62,665 nt of DNA from an uncultured Alphaproteobacteria bacterium (lineage in GTDB: Bacteria > Pseudomonadota > Alphaproteobacteria > Caulobacterales > Caulobacteraceae), in NCBI GenBank assembly GCA_937920085.1, contig CALETE010000007.1, positions 1-62,665 of the forward strand, written 5' to 3'. This document shows, one piece after another, positions 24,897 to 33,755 of this stretch (position 1 is the stretch's first letter; each line of letters starts with the position of its first letter). The translations under genes and the position numbers were made by a program. The notes below the pieces were generated by a model that did no database searches, was not told where the DNA came from, and saw only the letters and a program-made list of their open reading frames with translations.

Positions 24897-27377
24897 ATGT
24901 CCCCTGCCGCGCCCCTCCTGCCGGAAAGATTCGCCAACTGGTTTGCGGGACGTGGCTGGGAAGCGCGGCCCCACCAGCTGGACATGGTGGCGCGGGCAAG
25001 GGCGGGGCGTGACGCCCTGCTCATAGCGCCGACTGGCGGCGGCAAGACCCTGGCAGGCTTCCTGCCCAGCCTGATCGAGCTGGCGGAGCGGCCGCCAGCC
25101 AACACCCCGCAGGGCATTCACACCCTTTATATCTCGCCGCTAAAAGCCCTGGCTGTGGATGTGGAGCGGAATCTGATGGCCCCCATCCTGCAGATGGGCC
25201 TGCCCATCGTGGCCGAAAGCCGGACCGGGGATACCGGGGTCTCACGTAAGCAAAGACAGAGGATCAAACCGCCGGATATCCTGCTGACAACCCCAGAACA
25301 GCTGGCCCTGTTCTGCGCCTGGGAGGGGGCCCGGCTCTATTTCGAGAACCTATCCTGCGTGATCATTGATGAGATTCACGCCATTCACGCCTCAAAGCGT
25401 GGGGATCTGCTGGCCCTGGCCTTAGGGCGGCTACAGGTCTTCGCCCCGAATATGCGTCGGGTGGGGTTATCGGCCACGGTGGATGATCCCGACGTCATAC
25501 GCCGATGGCTGGCCGGCGGCGGAAAGACCACTGCGGAAACGCCGCGACCAGAGGAAACCATCGATCTGGTCCTTGGTCCCCCGGGTGCCCAGCCTGTGGT
25601 GGACATGCTGTTGTCGGAAGGCCGGGTCCCCTGGGCCGGACATACGGCTAAGCACGCCATGGCGGAGGTCTATCAGGCCATCAAGGGTGCCCGTACGGCC
25701 CTGGTTTTTGTGAACACCCGGTTCCAGGCCGAGTTCGCCTTTCAAGAGCTGTGGCGGATCAATGAGGATGACCTGCCCATTGCCCTGCATCATGGCTCTC
25801 TGTCGGCCGAGCAGAGGCGTAAGGTCGAGGCGGCCATGGCCAGGGGTGAGCTAAGGGCCGTGGTCTGCACCTCCACCCTGGACCTCGGCATAGACTGGGG
25901 GGATGTGGATCTGGTGATCCAGTTGGCCTCACCCAAGGGGGCCAGCCGCATGGTCCAGCGGATCGGCCGGGCCAATCACCGCCTGGATGAGCCGTCGCGA
26001 GCCCTGTTCGTGCCGGCAAATCGGTTCGAAATGCTGGAATGCCAAGCCGCCCGGGAAGCCATTGCTGAGAACCGGTTCGACGGTGAGCCCGCCCGCACCG
26101 GTGCCCTGGACGTCTTGGCCCAGCACATTATGGGCTTGGCCTGTTCCGAGGCCTTTGATCTGCTGAAACTCTATGACGAGCTTGTCGCTTGCGGGCCCTA
26201 TCGCGACCTGACCTGGGAGGACTTCGAACAGGTGGTCGATTTCGTGTCCACCGGCGGCTATGCGCTTAAGGTCTATGATCGGTTTCGCCGGATCGTGAAG
26301 GGGCAGGATGGGCTTTGGCGAGTGCGCGACGCCGCCACGGCCCAGAGGCACCGCTTGAATGTTGGGGCCATCCTTTCTCCGGCCGTGCTCTCCGTCCGGG
26401 TCGCCATGGGCAAGCGCCTGATCGGCGGCCGCAAAATCGGCGAGATCGAGGAGGGCTATTTAGAAATGCTCGACCCCGGCGACACCTTTGTCTTCGCCGG
26501 TCAGGTCTGGAGTCTGGTGGCCGTGACCGGGCTGGATGTCTTCGTAAAGGCGGCGACGGATAAGGATCCGAAAATGCCCTCCTGGGGTGGCTCGAAATTC
26601 GCCATCTCTACCTTTCTGGCCAAGCGCGTTCGGGAACTCATGTTTGACCAGGACCATTGGCAGGTCCTGCCGCCGGATGTCCGCGAATGGCTGGAGGCCC
26701 AGAAGGACCGGTCGATGATTGTCGGTGAAGGCGAACTGCTGCTGGAAACCTTTCCGCGGGGGCGGAGAAACTTTCTGGTCTGCTACCCCTTCGAGGGACG
26801 CTTGGCCCACACCACCCTAGCCATGCTGTTGACCCGGCGGCTGGAGCGGCTGGGAGTGGGGCCCCTGGGCTTTGTCTGTAACGACTATGCGGTGGCAATC
26901 TGGGCACTCAATCCGATGAGCACCTTGGATTTCGAAGACCTGTTCGGCGAGGACATGCTGGGGGATGATCTGGAATCATGGCTTGCTGAGAGCTTCATGA
27001 TGAAGCGGGCCTTCAAGGGATGTGCGGTGATTAGCGGCCTGATCGAGCGTCGCTTTCCCGGCGAGCATCAGAAGTCAGGGCGGCAAGTGACCTTCTCAAC
27101 CGATCTAATCTACGACGTCCTGCGTCGGCACCAGCCTGACCATCTGTTACTCCGCTGCGCCCGAACGGATGCCGCAACAGGGCTGATCGACGTAGCCCGG
27201 CTCGGACAGATGCTTGCGCGGATCAAGGGCCATATCCGCCATGCTGACCTGGAGCATGTCTCACCGTTTTCCGTGCCCATCCTGCTGGAGCTGGGCAAGG
27301 AGCGGACCCCGGGGCAGTCTGGCGACATGATCCTGGCTGAGGCAGAGGCCGACCTCATCGCAGAGGCTATGGCGTGA
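24897..27377 (+). CDS. Ligase-associated DEXH-box DNA helicase (Lhr-like)
   Basis: An 826-residue superfamily 2 helicase. Walker A 'APTGGGKT' at residues 44-51, DEIH box at 158-161, 'VGLSATV' motif III, and 'QRIGRANHR' motif VI are intact; the C-terminal part has the winged-helix and Lhr-specific domain. Length and order fit the 'ligase-associated DNA damage response DEXH box helicase' family, normally encoded with an ATP-dependent DNA ligase, an exonuclease and a phosphoesterase. Here only the phosphoesterase (next gene, 4-bp GTGA overlap) is adjacent. Predicted 3'-5' DNA helicase in repair. Confidence 0.93.
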   Translation: MSPAAPLLPERFANWFAGRGWEARPHQLDMVARARAGRDALLIAPTGGGKTLAGFLPSLIELAERPPANTPQGIHTLYISPLKALAVDVERNLMAPILQMGLPIVAESRTGDTGVSRKQRQRIKPPDILLTTPEQLALFCAWEGARLYFENLSCVIIDEIHAIHASKRGDLLALALGRLQVFAPNMRRVGLSATVDDPDVIRRWLAGGGKTTAETPRPEETIDLVLGPPGAQPVVDMLLSEGRVPWAGHTAKHAMAEVYQAIKGARTALVFVNTRFQAEFAFQELWRINEDDLPIALHHGSLSAEQRRKVEAAMARGELRAVVCTSTLDLGIDWGDVDLVIQLASPKGASRMVQRIGRANHRLDEPSRALFVPANRFEMLECQAAREAIAENRFDGEPARTGALDVLAQHIMGLACSEAFDLLKLYDELVACGPYRDLTWEDFEQVVDFVSTGGYALKVYDRFRRIVKGQDGLWRVRDAATAQRHRLNVGAILSPAVLSVRVAMGKRLIGGRKIGEIEEGYLEMLDPGDTFVFAGQVWSLVAVTGLDVFVKAATDKDPKMPSWGGSKFAISTFLAKRVRELMFDQDHWQVLPPDVREWLEAQKDRSMIVGEGELLLETFPRGRRNFLVCYPFEGRLAHTTLAMLLTRRLERLGVGPLGFVCNDYAVAIWALNPMSTLDFEDLFGEDMLGDDLESWLAESFMMKRAFKGCAVISGLIERRFPGEHQKSGRQVTFSTDLIYDVLRRHQPDHLLLRCARTDAATGLIDVARLGQMLARIKGHIRHADLEHVSPFSVPILLELGKERTPGQSGDMILAEAEADLIAEAMA

Positions 27378-28102
27378 GCTTACGCCTTGATGGGGAGAGC
27401 CTAGGACTCGTGCCAACTGCGACCGGCGGGCTGAGGCTCAAGGTCAAGGGTGAGCCCGTCGAAATGCGCGCCTCGGGTGCCCTTTGGCTCGAAGCTGGCG
27501 CGACCCTGGTGGTGGCCGATCTCCACCTGGAAAAGGGCTCGGCCTATGCGGCCAAGGGGCAGCTCCTGCCCCCCTATGATTCACGAGAAACCCTCAGGCG
27601 ACTGGCCCTGGATGTGGAGCTCCTCGCACCAAAGACAATCGTCTTGTTGGGCGACACCTTCCATGACCAGGCGGGCGAGTTGCGGCTATGCACCCCAGAT
27701 ACTGAGGCCCTGATCGCGATTGGGCTTGGCCGAACCTTGGTCTGGGTCCTGGGCAACCACGACTCTGAGGGCCCCAGGCATTTGCCGGGCGATATCGTGG
27801 AGGATCTGAATTTCGGCGCGCTGATCCTGCGGCATGAACCCCAGCCAGGGCGACAATCAGGCGAAGTGTCTGGACACCTTCACCCCTGCACCCGGGTGGC
27901 CTCGCCCCGCGGGTCGGTCAGGCGCCGGTGTTTTGTCACAGACGGAACTCGGATGATTGTTCCAGCCTTTGGAGCCTATGCCGGGGGCCTCAATATTCTA
28001 GATCCTGCCTTTGAAGGCCTTTTCAGTGGCCCATTGGTCGCAGGAGCCCTGGGTCGAGATCGAGTCCATGCCATTGGGCCGCGATCCTTCCGCCCCGACT
28101 GA
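27374..28102 (+). CDS. pdeM: Ligase-associated metallophosphoesterase PdeM
   Basis: A 242-residue calcineurin-like phosphoesterase. The metal motifs are complete: 'VVADLHLEKGSAYA' (D-x-H), 'VLLGDTFHD' (GD), 'WVLGNHDSE' (GNHD) and 'SGHLHPCTR' (GHxH). Start is GTG 27374, overlapping the helicase stop. PdeM family enzymes belong to the ligase-associated DNA damage response set; 3'-end or cyclic phosphodiester cleavage is reported for relatives. The operon ends here against a converging gene with a 1-bp gap. Confidence 0.92.
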   Translation: MSLRLDGESLGLVPTATGGLRLKVKGEPVEMRASGALWLEAGATLVVADLHLEKGSAYAAKGQLLPPYDSRETLRRLALDVELLAPKTIVLLGDTFHDQAGELRLCTPDTEALIAIGLGRTLVWVLGNHDSEGPRHLPGDIVEDLNFGALILRHEPQPGRQSGEVSGHLHPCTRVASPRGSVRRRCFVTDGTRMIVPAFGAYAGGLNILDPAFEGLFSGPLVAGALGRDRVHAIGPRSFRPD

Positions 28103-28103
28103 C

Positions 28104-28547
28104 CTACATGCGCATGGCCTTTTCCAGAGCCATGGCCAAGGAAATACCTGCGCCCAAGGTGAGCACCGTCACCATACGCGGATACTTGTTGGGTACACCG
28201 GGCGCGGCCTGGTCGAACATCCACTGGATTATGAAGGCTGCAAGAAATCCGCCGACAATCCAGTCGACATTCACATAGCGTCGCAGAGCCAAAAGTCCCC
28301 AGCCAGCGAAGGGCGAGATGGTGGACCCAGCGAGGCGGGCCAAGTTAGGCTCTGCGCGAACCGACTCCACGCCCCACCTGACGCCCCCCAGAAAACCCAT
28401 GGTCACGGCCGACCATGTGAGCAGGACATTCAAGCCATGGATCGAATAGCTGCTGGGGCCATAGGCATAGATCACAGCTGAAACGGGAAAGGGCGCGAGG
28501 CCCAAGAGCGCCATGGCCCAGAGTCGCTTTGGGGCTGAATGCACCAC
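28104..28547 (-). CDS. DUF3429 family membrane protein
   Basis: A 147-residue membrane protein with about five hydrophobic helices: near residues 11-30, 37-58, 78-94, 97-113 and 122-140. 'LLTWSAVTMGFLGGVRWG' and 'DWIVGGFLAAFIIQWMFD' are typical of DUF3429. Function unknown in the family. It starts one base after the TIGR02186 gene ends and is the last of a three-gene unit with the TauE-like exporter. Confidence 0.82.
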   Translation of the reverse strand: MVHSAPKRLWAMALLGLAPFPVSAVIYAYGPSSYSIHGLNVLLTWSAVTMGFLGGVRWGVESVRAEPNLARLAGSTISPFAGWGLLALRRYVNVDWIVGGFLAAFIIQWMFDQAAPGVPNKYPRMVTVLTLGAGISLAMALEKAMRM

Positions 28548-29306
28548 CTAGGATCTCCTAAAAGCCACAGACGCTGCCCAGCCTGCTGCTAGGGCGATGC
28601 TGACCGACACGAGACCATAGGTCCAGGGGTGAAAATGCGCAAAAAGATACAAAGTGCGCTGAAGTCCCACCTTCTTGACATCCAGCTCCCGAACGCGCTG
28701 GGAGACGGGTTGGCCGTTCTGAAACAATAGGATTTGGGCCTGATAACGGCCAATGGGTGCATCGGTCGGCAGGGTAATGTCGGCCTTGAACAGGTTCTGA
28801 TCCACAAAGACCACACCATGGTCGTCTTCTTCATAGAGACCCATCTTCGCCTTGAGACGGACAACAGCCTGTCGCCAATCGAGATAATCAGCCCCAAGGC
28901 GATTTACGACGACGTCCTTGACGCCATAGCGGGTCTCAACCCTTTGCTCAGCAGGCGCGTTGATCGCCAGGTGGTCAATACCCGCACCCAGCCGTCTGAG
29001 AACACCAAAGCCGGCAATCTGATCCAAGGGTCGCGTTGATGCCGCCTTGTAAAAGCCCGGTGCCCCGCGGAAGACCACGGGCCGGGAATTAATCCAGAGA
29101 CCTGCGACGCGGACCTTGTGGGCGATCCGAATGGGTTGTTCTGGGCCCCGAACGATAACCACCACATCACTGGGCCGATGGCTTGGATCAAACACCGCGC
29201 CGTATAGGACAATACGAGCGCCCTGAAAGCCCGAGGTGACCCGCACTTCGGTTGTGGTCAGGGCCGCAGAGACTGTGGGCGGGACAGGCGGAGGTTGAAC
29301 CATCAT
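28548..29306 (-). CDS. TIGR02186 family protein, apparently without a signal peptide
   Basis: A 252-residue member of a conserved alphaproteobacterial family usually found beside TauE/SafE exporters. Core motifs: 'TEVRVTSGFQGARIVLYGAV', 'DVVVIVRGP', 'AGLWINSRPVVF', 'FYKAAST' and a C-terminal membrane helix 'YGLVSVSIALAAGWAASVAF'. Relatives begin with a signal peptide and place the beta domain in the periplasm; here the gene starts at ATG 29306 (4-bp overlap with the exporter stop) with Pro-rich 'MMVQPPPVPPT', and the frame upstream offers no start or hydrophobic stretch. Either the true N-terminus is altered or it stays cytoplasmic and tail-anchored. Function unknown, perhaps linked to sulfur-compound export. 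Confidence 0.8.
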   Translation of the reverse strand: MMVQPPPVPPTVSAALTTTEVRVTSGFQGARIVLYGAVFDPSHRPSDVVVIVRGPEQPIRIAHKVRVAGLWINSRPVVFRGAPGFYKAASTRPLDQIAGFGVLRRLGAGIDHLAINAPAEQRVETRYGVKDVVVNRLGADYLDWRQAVVRLKAKMGLYEEDDHGVVFVDQNLFKADITLPTDAPIGRYQAQILLFQNGQPVSQRVRELDVKKVGLQRTLYLFAHFHPWTYGLVSVSIALAAGWAASVAFRRS

Positions 29307-30232
29307 CCCCCCGAGCCCGTCATGAGGATGAAGGGTTCAGTGGGCGTCAGGAACAGGCCAAGGCCCATGCGCAGGCCAACGGCCAGGACGATCAAGGCCA
29401 GAATGGCGCGGAGCTCCTCTGCGCGAAACCGGGAGGAGGCTTTGGCACCGAGCTGTGCACCAATCACCCCACCAATAAGCAATAATGTCGCAAGCACGAT
29501 ATCGACAGTCTGATTGCGACCCGCCTGAAGCACACTGGTCAGGGTCGTGGTGATGATAATCTGAAAAAGACTGGTTCCCACGACCACATTGGCTGGCATG
29601 CGCAGCAGATAGATCATGGCTGGCACCAGTATGAAGCCGCCGCCAACACCCATTATGGCGGAGAGCATACCCACAAACACCCCCAGAGCGATTGGCGGAA
29701 TGACGCTGATATACATCCGAGACTTCGGAAATTTGACCTTGAATGGAAGGCCATAAAGCAGGGGTGGACGGCGGTCGCGGATCTGGGGCTGGGCGTCCCC
29801 ACGGCGGGACCGGATGATGGTCGTGAGGGACTCCGACAGCATGAGGCCGCCGATCACACCAAGGAAGATCAGGTAGGAGAGCGAGACCACCAGATCAGCT
29901 TGGCCGATCAACCTGATCCAGCGGAAGACTTCAACGCCCAGGATTGAGCCGACCACGCCGCCTGAGGCCAGGACACCGCCCATTCGAAAGTCGACGGCGC
30001 GAGCCCGGGTGTAGGAAATGACACTTGAGGTCGAGGATGCCGCCACATGGCTCGCGAGGCTGGCCACCGCAACAGCCGGCGGAATGCCCAGAAAAACTAG
30101 GATCGGCGTCATGAGAAAGCCGCCGCCTATGCCAAATAGGCCTGAGATAAACCCAACCCCAGCGCCCAGGGCGACCAGTAGCGGTCCATTGACCGAGACT
30201 TCTGCAATCGGGAGGTAAATATCCAGGGCCAC
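29303..30232 (-). CDS. TauE/SafE family anion exporter
   Basis: A 309-residue integral membrane protein with about eight helices in two repeats. Each half carries the Gly-rich family motif: 'GAGVGFISGLFGIGGGFLMTP' region in the first and 'GVFVGMLSAIMGVGGGFILVP' region in the second. Starts at GTG 30232, with GGAG 7 nt upstream. The family exports sulfite, sulfoacetate or related organosulfonates; the TIGR02186 partner downstream fits other genomes. Substrate not determined. Confidence 0.9.
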   Translation of the reverse strand: MALDIYLPIAEVSVNGPLLVALGAGVGFISGLFGIGGGFLMTPILVFLGIPPAVAVASLASHVAASSTSSVISYTRARAVDFRMGGVLASGGVVGSILGVEVFRWIRLIGQADLVVSLSYLIFLGVIGGLMLSESLTTIIRSRRGDAQPQIRDRRPPLLYGLPFKVKFPKSRMYISVIPPIALGVFVGMLSAIMGVGGGFILVPAMIYLLRMPANVVVGTSLFQIIITTTLTSVLQAGRNQTVDIVLATLLLIGGVIGAQLGAKASSRFRAEELRAILALIVLAVGLRMGLGLFLTPTEPFILMTGSGG

Positions 30233-30264
30233 TCAAGACTCCTATCTGGCGGAGTCCCGTCCCA

Positions 30265-33200
30265 TTAGTGGGTAAAGACCGAAAGGCGCGCGACCGTCGC
30301 CTGATCGAGCACGCCCGTCGGGGTTAGGTTCTGATCCCGCTGATAGGCGGCCAGGGCAAGGTTGAGCGCCGGCGATGCTGAGCCATCTGTTGGACCCTGA
30401 TAATACCCCAGGCGAGAGAGTGCCTTTTGCACAGTCGCTGCGCCGGTCGCATCGGTGCCAAGGCCTGCAGTAACGATTGGCGCTGTGGTGGCGCTTGGTG
30501 TGGAGGGGCGGAAGGCGGCCGCCGCGCGCTCTGCAACAATCCGCGCATCAGGAGTCAACTGGCCGCGAATCTGGTCGGCACGCTTACGGGCAGACTCATC
30601 TCCCGTTTTTGCGGCGACAAGATACCAGCGATAAGCTTCGGCGGGATTTTGACTGACACCCAAGCCCCGCTCGTAGAGGGCTGCGAGGTTATACTGACTA
30701 TCGACGAGGCCAAGCTCAGCCGCACGCCGAAACCATTGGGCGGCAGTCACGGAATTCTTCGGGCCACCGACGCCCTCGATGAACGCAATGCCAAGATTAT
30801 GCATGGCGCGCCTGTCGCCGTTTTCCGCCGCCCGGCTCGTCCACTGGCGCGCGGCGGAGGGGTCCTTCTTCAGGCCGGCTTCGCCGTTCTCATACAGCTT
30901 GGCAAGGTAAAATTGGGCCGGCGCATAGGCTTGGTTCGCAATGGCCCTAAGGCCCTCCACGGCACCGGGCTTCTTGGCCTCTACGGCATCTGCAGCCTTT
31001 GCAAAACGGTCAGCAAGATCCGTCGTATCTAAGGTGGGCGGAGGCAGGGCGCCTAACTCCGGAGAGGCAATCGCCACAGCCACGCGGGGATCTTTGGGCA
31101 CCGAAGCGAGATCGACTTCAGAGCTCGCGATTTCATGGGATGGATCAGACTTGATCGCCGCAATCGCCCGGGCCACGCGATCAGGGGCCTCGCCGCCTGG
31201 GCGCCCCTCCATCAATAAGAAGCCAGCTGCGCTCAAGGTCAAGGCCGCACCAGCACTCGCAATAATAAGCGCAGTCTGCAGAGCCGTTCCGGCCTGCCGC
31301 TTGGGACGACTTAACCGATCAAAGAAAGATCCGCCGCGCGCCCCCTTCTTAGACTTGCTCTGGGCTTCAGCGTCCCCGGCCGCCCGCGCCGCAGCGCGAG
31401 CCTGCTCAATGACCTCACGGGTGGTTAGGGGGCGACCTGGGTCATGGCCGAGCGGAGGTTCGACGACCTGCCGATTAGGGGGCACTCGGGACAGGTCGGG
31501 CAGGATTGGCGACGGCAAAATGCCATCGGGATCATTGAACGCCACCGTATCAAAGCGCGAGATAGCCGGTTCTGGGGCGTGGGCCTCTGGTGCCGCAAAG
31601 TCTGGAATGTGCTCTCTTGCGTCGCCGTCGCCGGGGAACCGTGCTCCGGCTGAAGAGGTGAAGGCGTCAATGGCCTCAAAGTCCGTCTCATCGAAATGAC
31701 CCTTGGCGTCCGCAACGACCGACGGGTTTGCGATGGGTTCAGGGGCCTTTAGCGACGGGGCATTGGGTGTACGCACAAGCGGCGTTGGCGTCGCAAATCC
31801 AGATTGGGTGGAATAATTTGACGGCTTCGGTGCGAGGGTCTGGGAAGCGAAACTTGGGAAGGGCTCTGGATCCCCGAAAGGATCGCCCCTGTCCTCAAAG
31901 GTTTGACCAATGGCAGGGGCAGCCAGGGTCTCGACGATCTGCCTCTGATTTTCAGCGAGGCTTTGGTCGATTTTTTGCTGGGTTTCTGCAAGGAGACGCG
32001 CCGTGCGATCTTCATTATGGCGGAGCGTCTCAACGATATTCTCGCTAACGACTCGCTGACCGATCTTTTCGTTCACCCGGGCGAGTTGACCGCTGACTTC
32101 ATCAATGGCCTGGGCCGAGCGACGCTCAGCAGACCCTATGCGTTCGGCAAGCCGCTCACTGATCCGGCTGATCTCAACGCCCAGGCGCTCCATGGCATTG
32201 GCATGAACCGTGTCATTCTGCGCAAAGCGACTTTCCATGGTCTGGGTGATACGACTGACCTCCGTCGTCACCTGACCCAGGGTATCAGCACTCTTTTGTT
32301 CTGCGCCAATGACCCGGCGGCTCAGGGTTTCAGCAACACTGGTCACCTCATGACCAAGTCGCTCAATGGCCAGAGCCGACTTCTGTTCCGCCGACCGAAC
32401 GTGATTGGTCATCTCGGAGAGCTTGCGCTCCATCCGATCAAATCGGCCCTCGTTGGAGGCCTGAAGGCTACGCGCCAGTTCATTGCGTACCGCTTCGACC
32501 TGGCCGGTCAGCCCCGTCGCAAGCCGCGCAAGTTTTTGGTCGATCCCGGGGGAGATGCCGCTTTCCAAAGCGCCCATCCTGTCGTCCAGGCCGGAAAACG
32601 AAGATCTCAATCCATCGAGCGCCTGGCTTGTGCGAGCTTCCGCCTCGATCAGCCCCTCGCCGATCTTAGAGACAACTTGCTCGATCGCCTCAGCACTTAC
32701 AGCACCTTCGCCGGCCTCGACCTGGGCCAAGCGGTCGCGCAGGCCATCTAGGGTCCGACGGGTCCGAGCCTCACCCTCGTAGAGATGAGCGGCAACCTTT
32801 CCCAGTGCGGCCTCAAGCCCCCGAAGCGCCTCTGCAGACTTGGGGCCGGCAGCTTCTGCCTCAACACGTTTGAGACGGCCGGCGATCTGTTCCTGGACCT
32901 CACGGGTCTCATTGACGGCATTTTCGAAGCGGGCGGCGATGGCGACCTGTTCGCGCTCGGCAGACTCAATGCGGGCCGCAGCTTCACGCACAGAGTGCTC
33001 GACACCGGAAATGGCAAGCCCGGTGCGGCCCTCAGAGGTTTCGAGTCTTTCAATCAGCCGATCCAGGGCATGGGTCACCCGGCTGATCTCATCGACGGGG
33101 TGCTCAGGCGCCTCAAAGCGTGATGGTGCACTTGTCGTCGCGCTGGCGCGCGGAGGCGGCTCCTGTCGGCCGGTCTCGTAATAGGTGCGAACCGGACCCC

Positions 33201-33384
33201 GCAGCCCGGCTTCGGACCCGGCAAAGTAGGACTCAGAAGAAATGTCCTCAGGACCATCTTCTTCAAAAATCATCTGATTGAGCCACTCGCCGAGAGTCAT
33301 GCCCGAGCGCCGCGCAAGGTCCTTTGCGACCTCCCTGGCCTTAGGATCAATCCCCTTCACGCTCCAAGGCGCGCCCGACGTCAT
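30265..33384 (-). CDS. podJ: Polar organelle/localization protein PodJ homologue
   Basis: A 1039-residue polarity protein. It begins 'MTSGAPWSVKGIDPKAREVA' then 'SGMTLGEWLNQMIFEE', the distinctive start of Caulobacter PodJ; ATG 33384 is chosen for that reason (a frame from 33471 adds 29 unrelated residues). A cytoplasmic coiled-coil region (about 110-480), a Pro-rich linker, one membrane helix ('ALIIASAGAALTLSAAGFLL', about 720), periplasmic Sel1 repeats ('A..WF.RAAE.G...AQ') and a final peptidoglycan-binding domain ('GYYQGPTDGSASPALNLAL') follow in PodJ order. PodJ marks the new pole and organises stalk/pilus/signalling complexes; cleavage of the periplasmic part releases the short form. Slightly longer than the 974-residue C. 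crescentus protein. Confidence 0.92.
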   Translation of the reverse strand: MTSGAPWSVKGIDPKAREVAKDLARRSGMTLGEWLNQMIFEEDGPEDISSESYFAGSEAGLRGPVRTYYETGRQEPPPRASATTSAPSRFEAPEHPVDEISRVTHALDRLIERLETSEGRTGLAISGVEHSVREAAARIESAEREQVAIAARFENAVNETREVQEQIAGRLKRVEAEAAGPKSAEALRGLEAALGKVAAHLYEGEARTRRTLDGLRDRLAQVEAGEGAVSAEAIEQVVSKIGEGLIEAEARTSQALDGLRSSFSGLDDRMGALESGISPGIDQKLARLATGLTGQVEAVRNELARSLQASNEGRFDRMERKLSEMTNHVRSAEQKSALAIERLGHEVTSVAETLSRRVIGAEQKSADTLGQVTTEVSRITQTMESRFAQNDTVHANAMERLGVEISRISERLAERIGSAERRSAQAIDEVSGQLARVNEKIGQRVVSENIVETLRHNEDRTARLLAETQQKIDQSLAENQRQIVETLAAPAIGQTFEDRGDPFGDPEPFPSFASQTLAPKPSNYSTQSGFATPTPLVRTPNAPSLKAPEPIANPSVVADAKGHFDETDFEAIDAFTSSAGARFPGDGDAREHIPDFAAPEAHAPEPAISRFDTVAFNDPDGILPSPILPDLSRVPPNRQVVEPPLGHDPGRPLTTREVIEQARAAARAAGDAEAQSKSKKGARGGSFFDRLSRPKRQAGTALQTALIIASAGAALTLSAAGFLLMEGRPGGEAPDRVARAIAAIKSDPSHEIASSEVDLASVPKDPRVAVAIASPELGALPPPTLDTTDLADRFAKAADAVEAKKPGAVEGLRAIANQAYAPAQFYLAKLYENGEAGLKKDPSAARQWTSRAAENGDRRAMHNLGIAFIEGVGGPKNSVTAAQWFRRAAELGLVDSQYNLAALYERGLGVSQNPAEAYRWYLVAAKTGDESARKRADQIRGQLTPDARIVAERAAAAFRPSTPSATTAPIVTAGLGTDATGAATVQKALSRLGYYQGPTDGSASPALNLALAAYQRDQNLTPTGVLDQATVARLSVFTH

Positions 33385-33535
33385 CCGAATCGCTCTCCCG
33401 GCACTCTCGGGGAAGGTTAACCACCGATTGTTGGGGTGTATACAAAGTCTTAACGCAAGATATAGGGGCACACCTTGATCTTCTGTGGACGAACGGCATG
33501 TTTGCCTGCCAACTTCATCGCGCTAGGCATGGCCA

Positions 33536-33739
33536 ATGGATACAAAAACGACCCTTAGCTTGCTGATCGGCTTCATGATCGCCGCTGGCCTATTTGGTTG
33601 GCGCGGTGCCCGACCTTACAACGTACAGAAGGGCCCTCGACTGATCCCGTGGCGGCCCATAATGGTGGCGTCCGCAACGGCAGCCATCGTGCTGATGGTG
33701 CACTTAGTGAATTTGTTGGGGGTAACGACCGGGCGGTGA
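33536..33739 (+). CDS. Small two-helix membrane protein
   Basis: A 67-residue protein with two hydrophobic stretches (about residues 7-22 and 42-61) linked by a basic loop 'RGARPYNVQKGPRLIPWR', whose positive charges place the loop in the cytoplasm. I do not recognise a family with certainty, but this small protein pattern recurs in Caulobacterales. It sits alone between the divergent podJ promoter region and the converging MprF-like gene. Only a weak Shine-Dalgarno is seen. Confidence 0.65.
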   Translation: MDTKTTLSLLIGFMIAAGLFGWRGARPYNVQKGPRLIPWRPIMVASATAAIVLMVHLVNLLGVTTGR

Positions 33740-33755
33740 CGCAGCGCCCAAAGGC

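Noticed and set aside
33415..33456. CtrA site at the podJ promoter
   Set aside because: GGTTAACC and CTTAACG half-sites occur, but their spacing does not fit TTAA-N7-TTAA; only half-sites, so not claimed.
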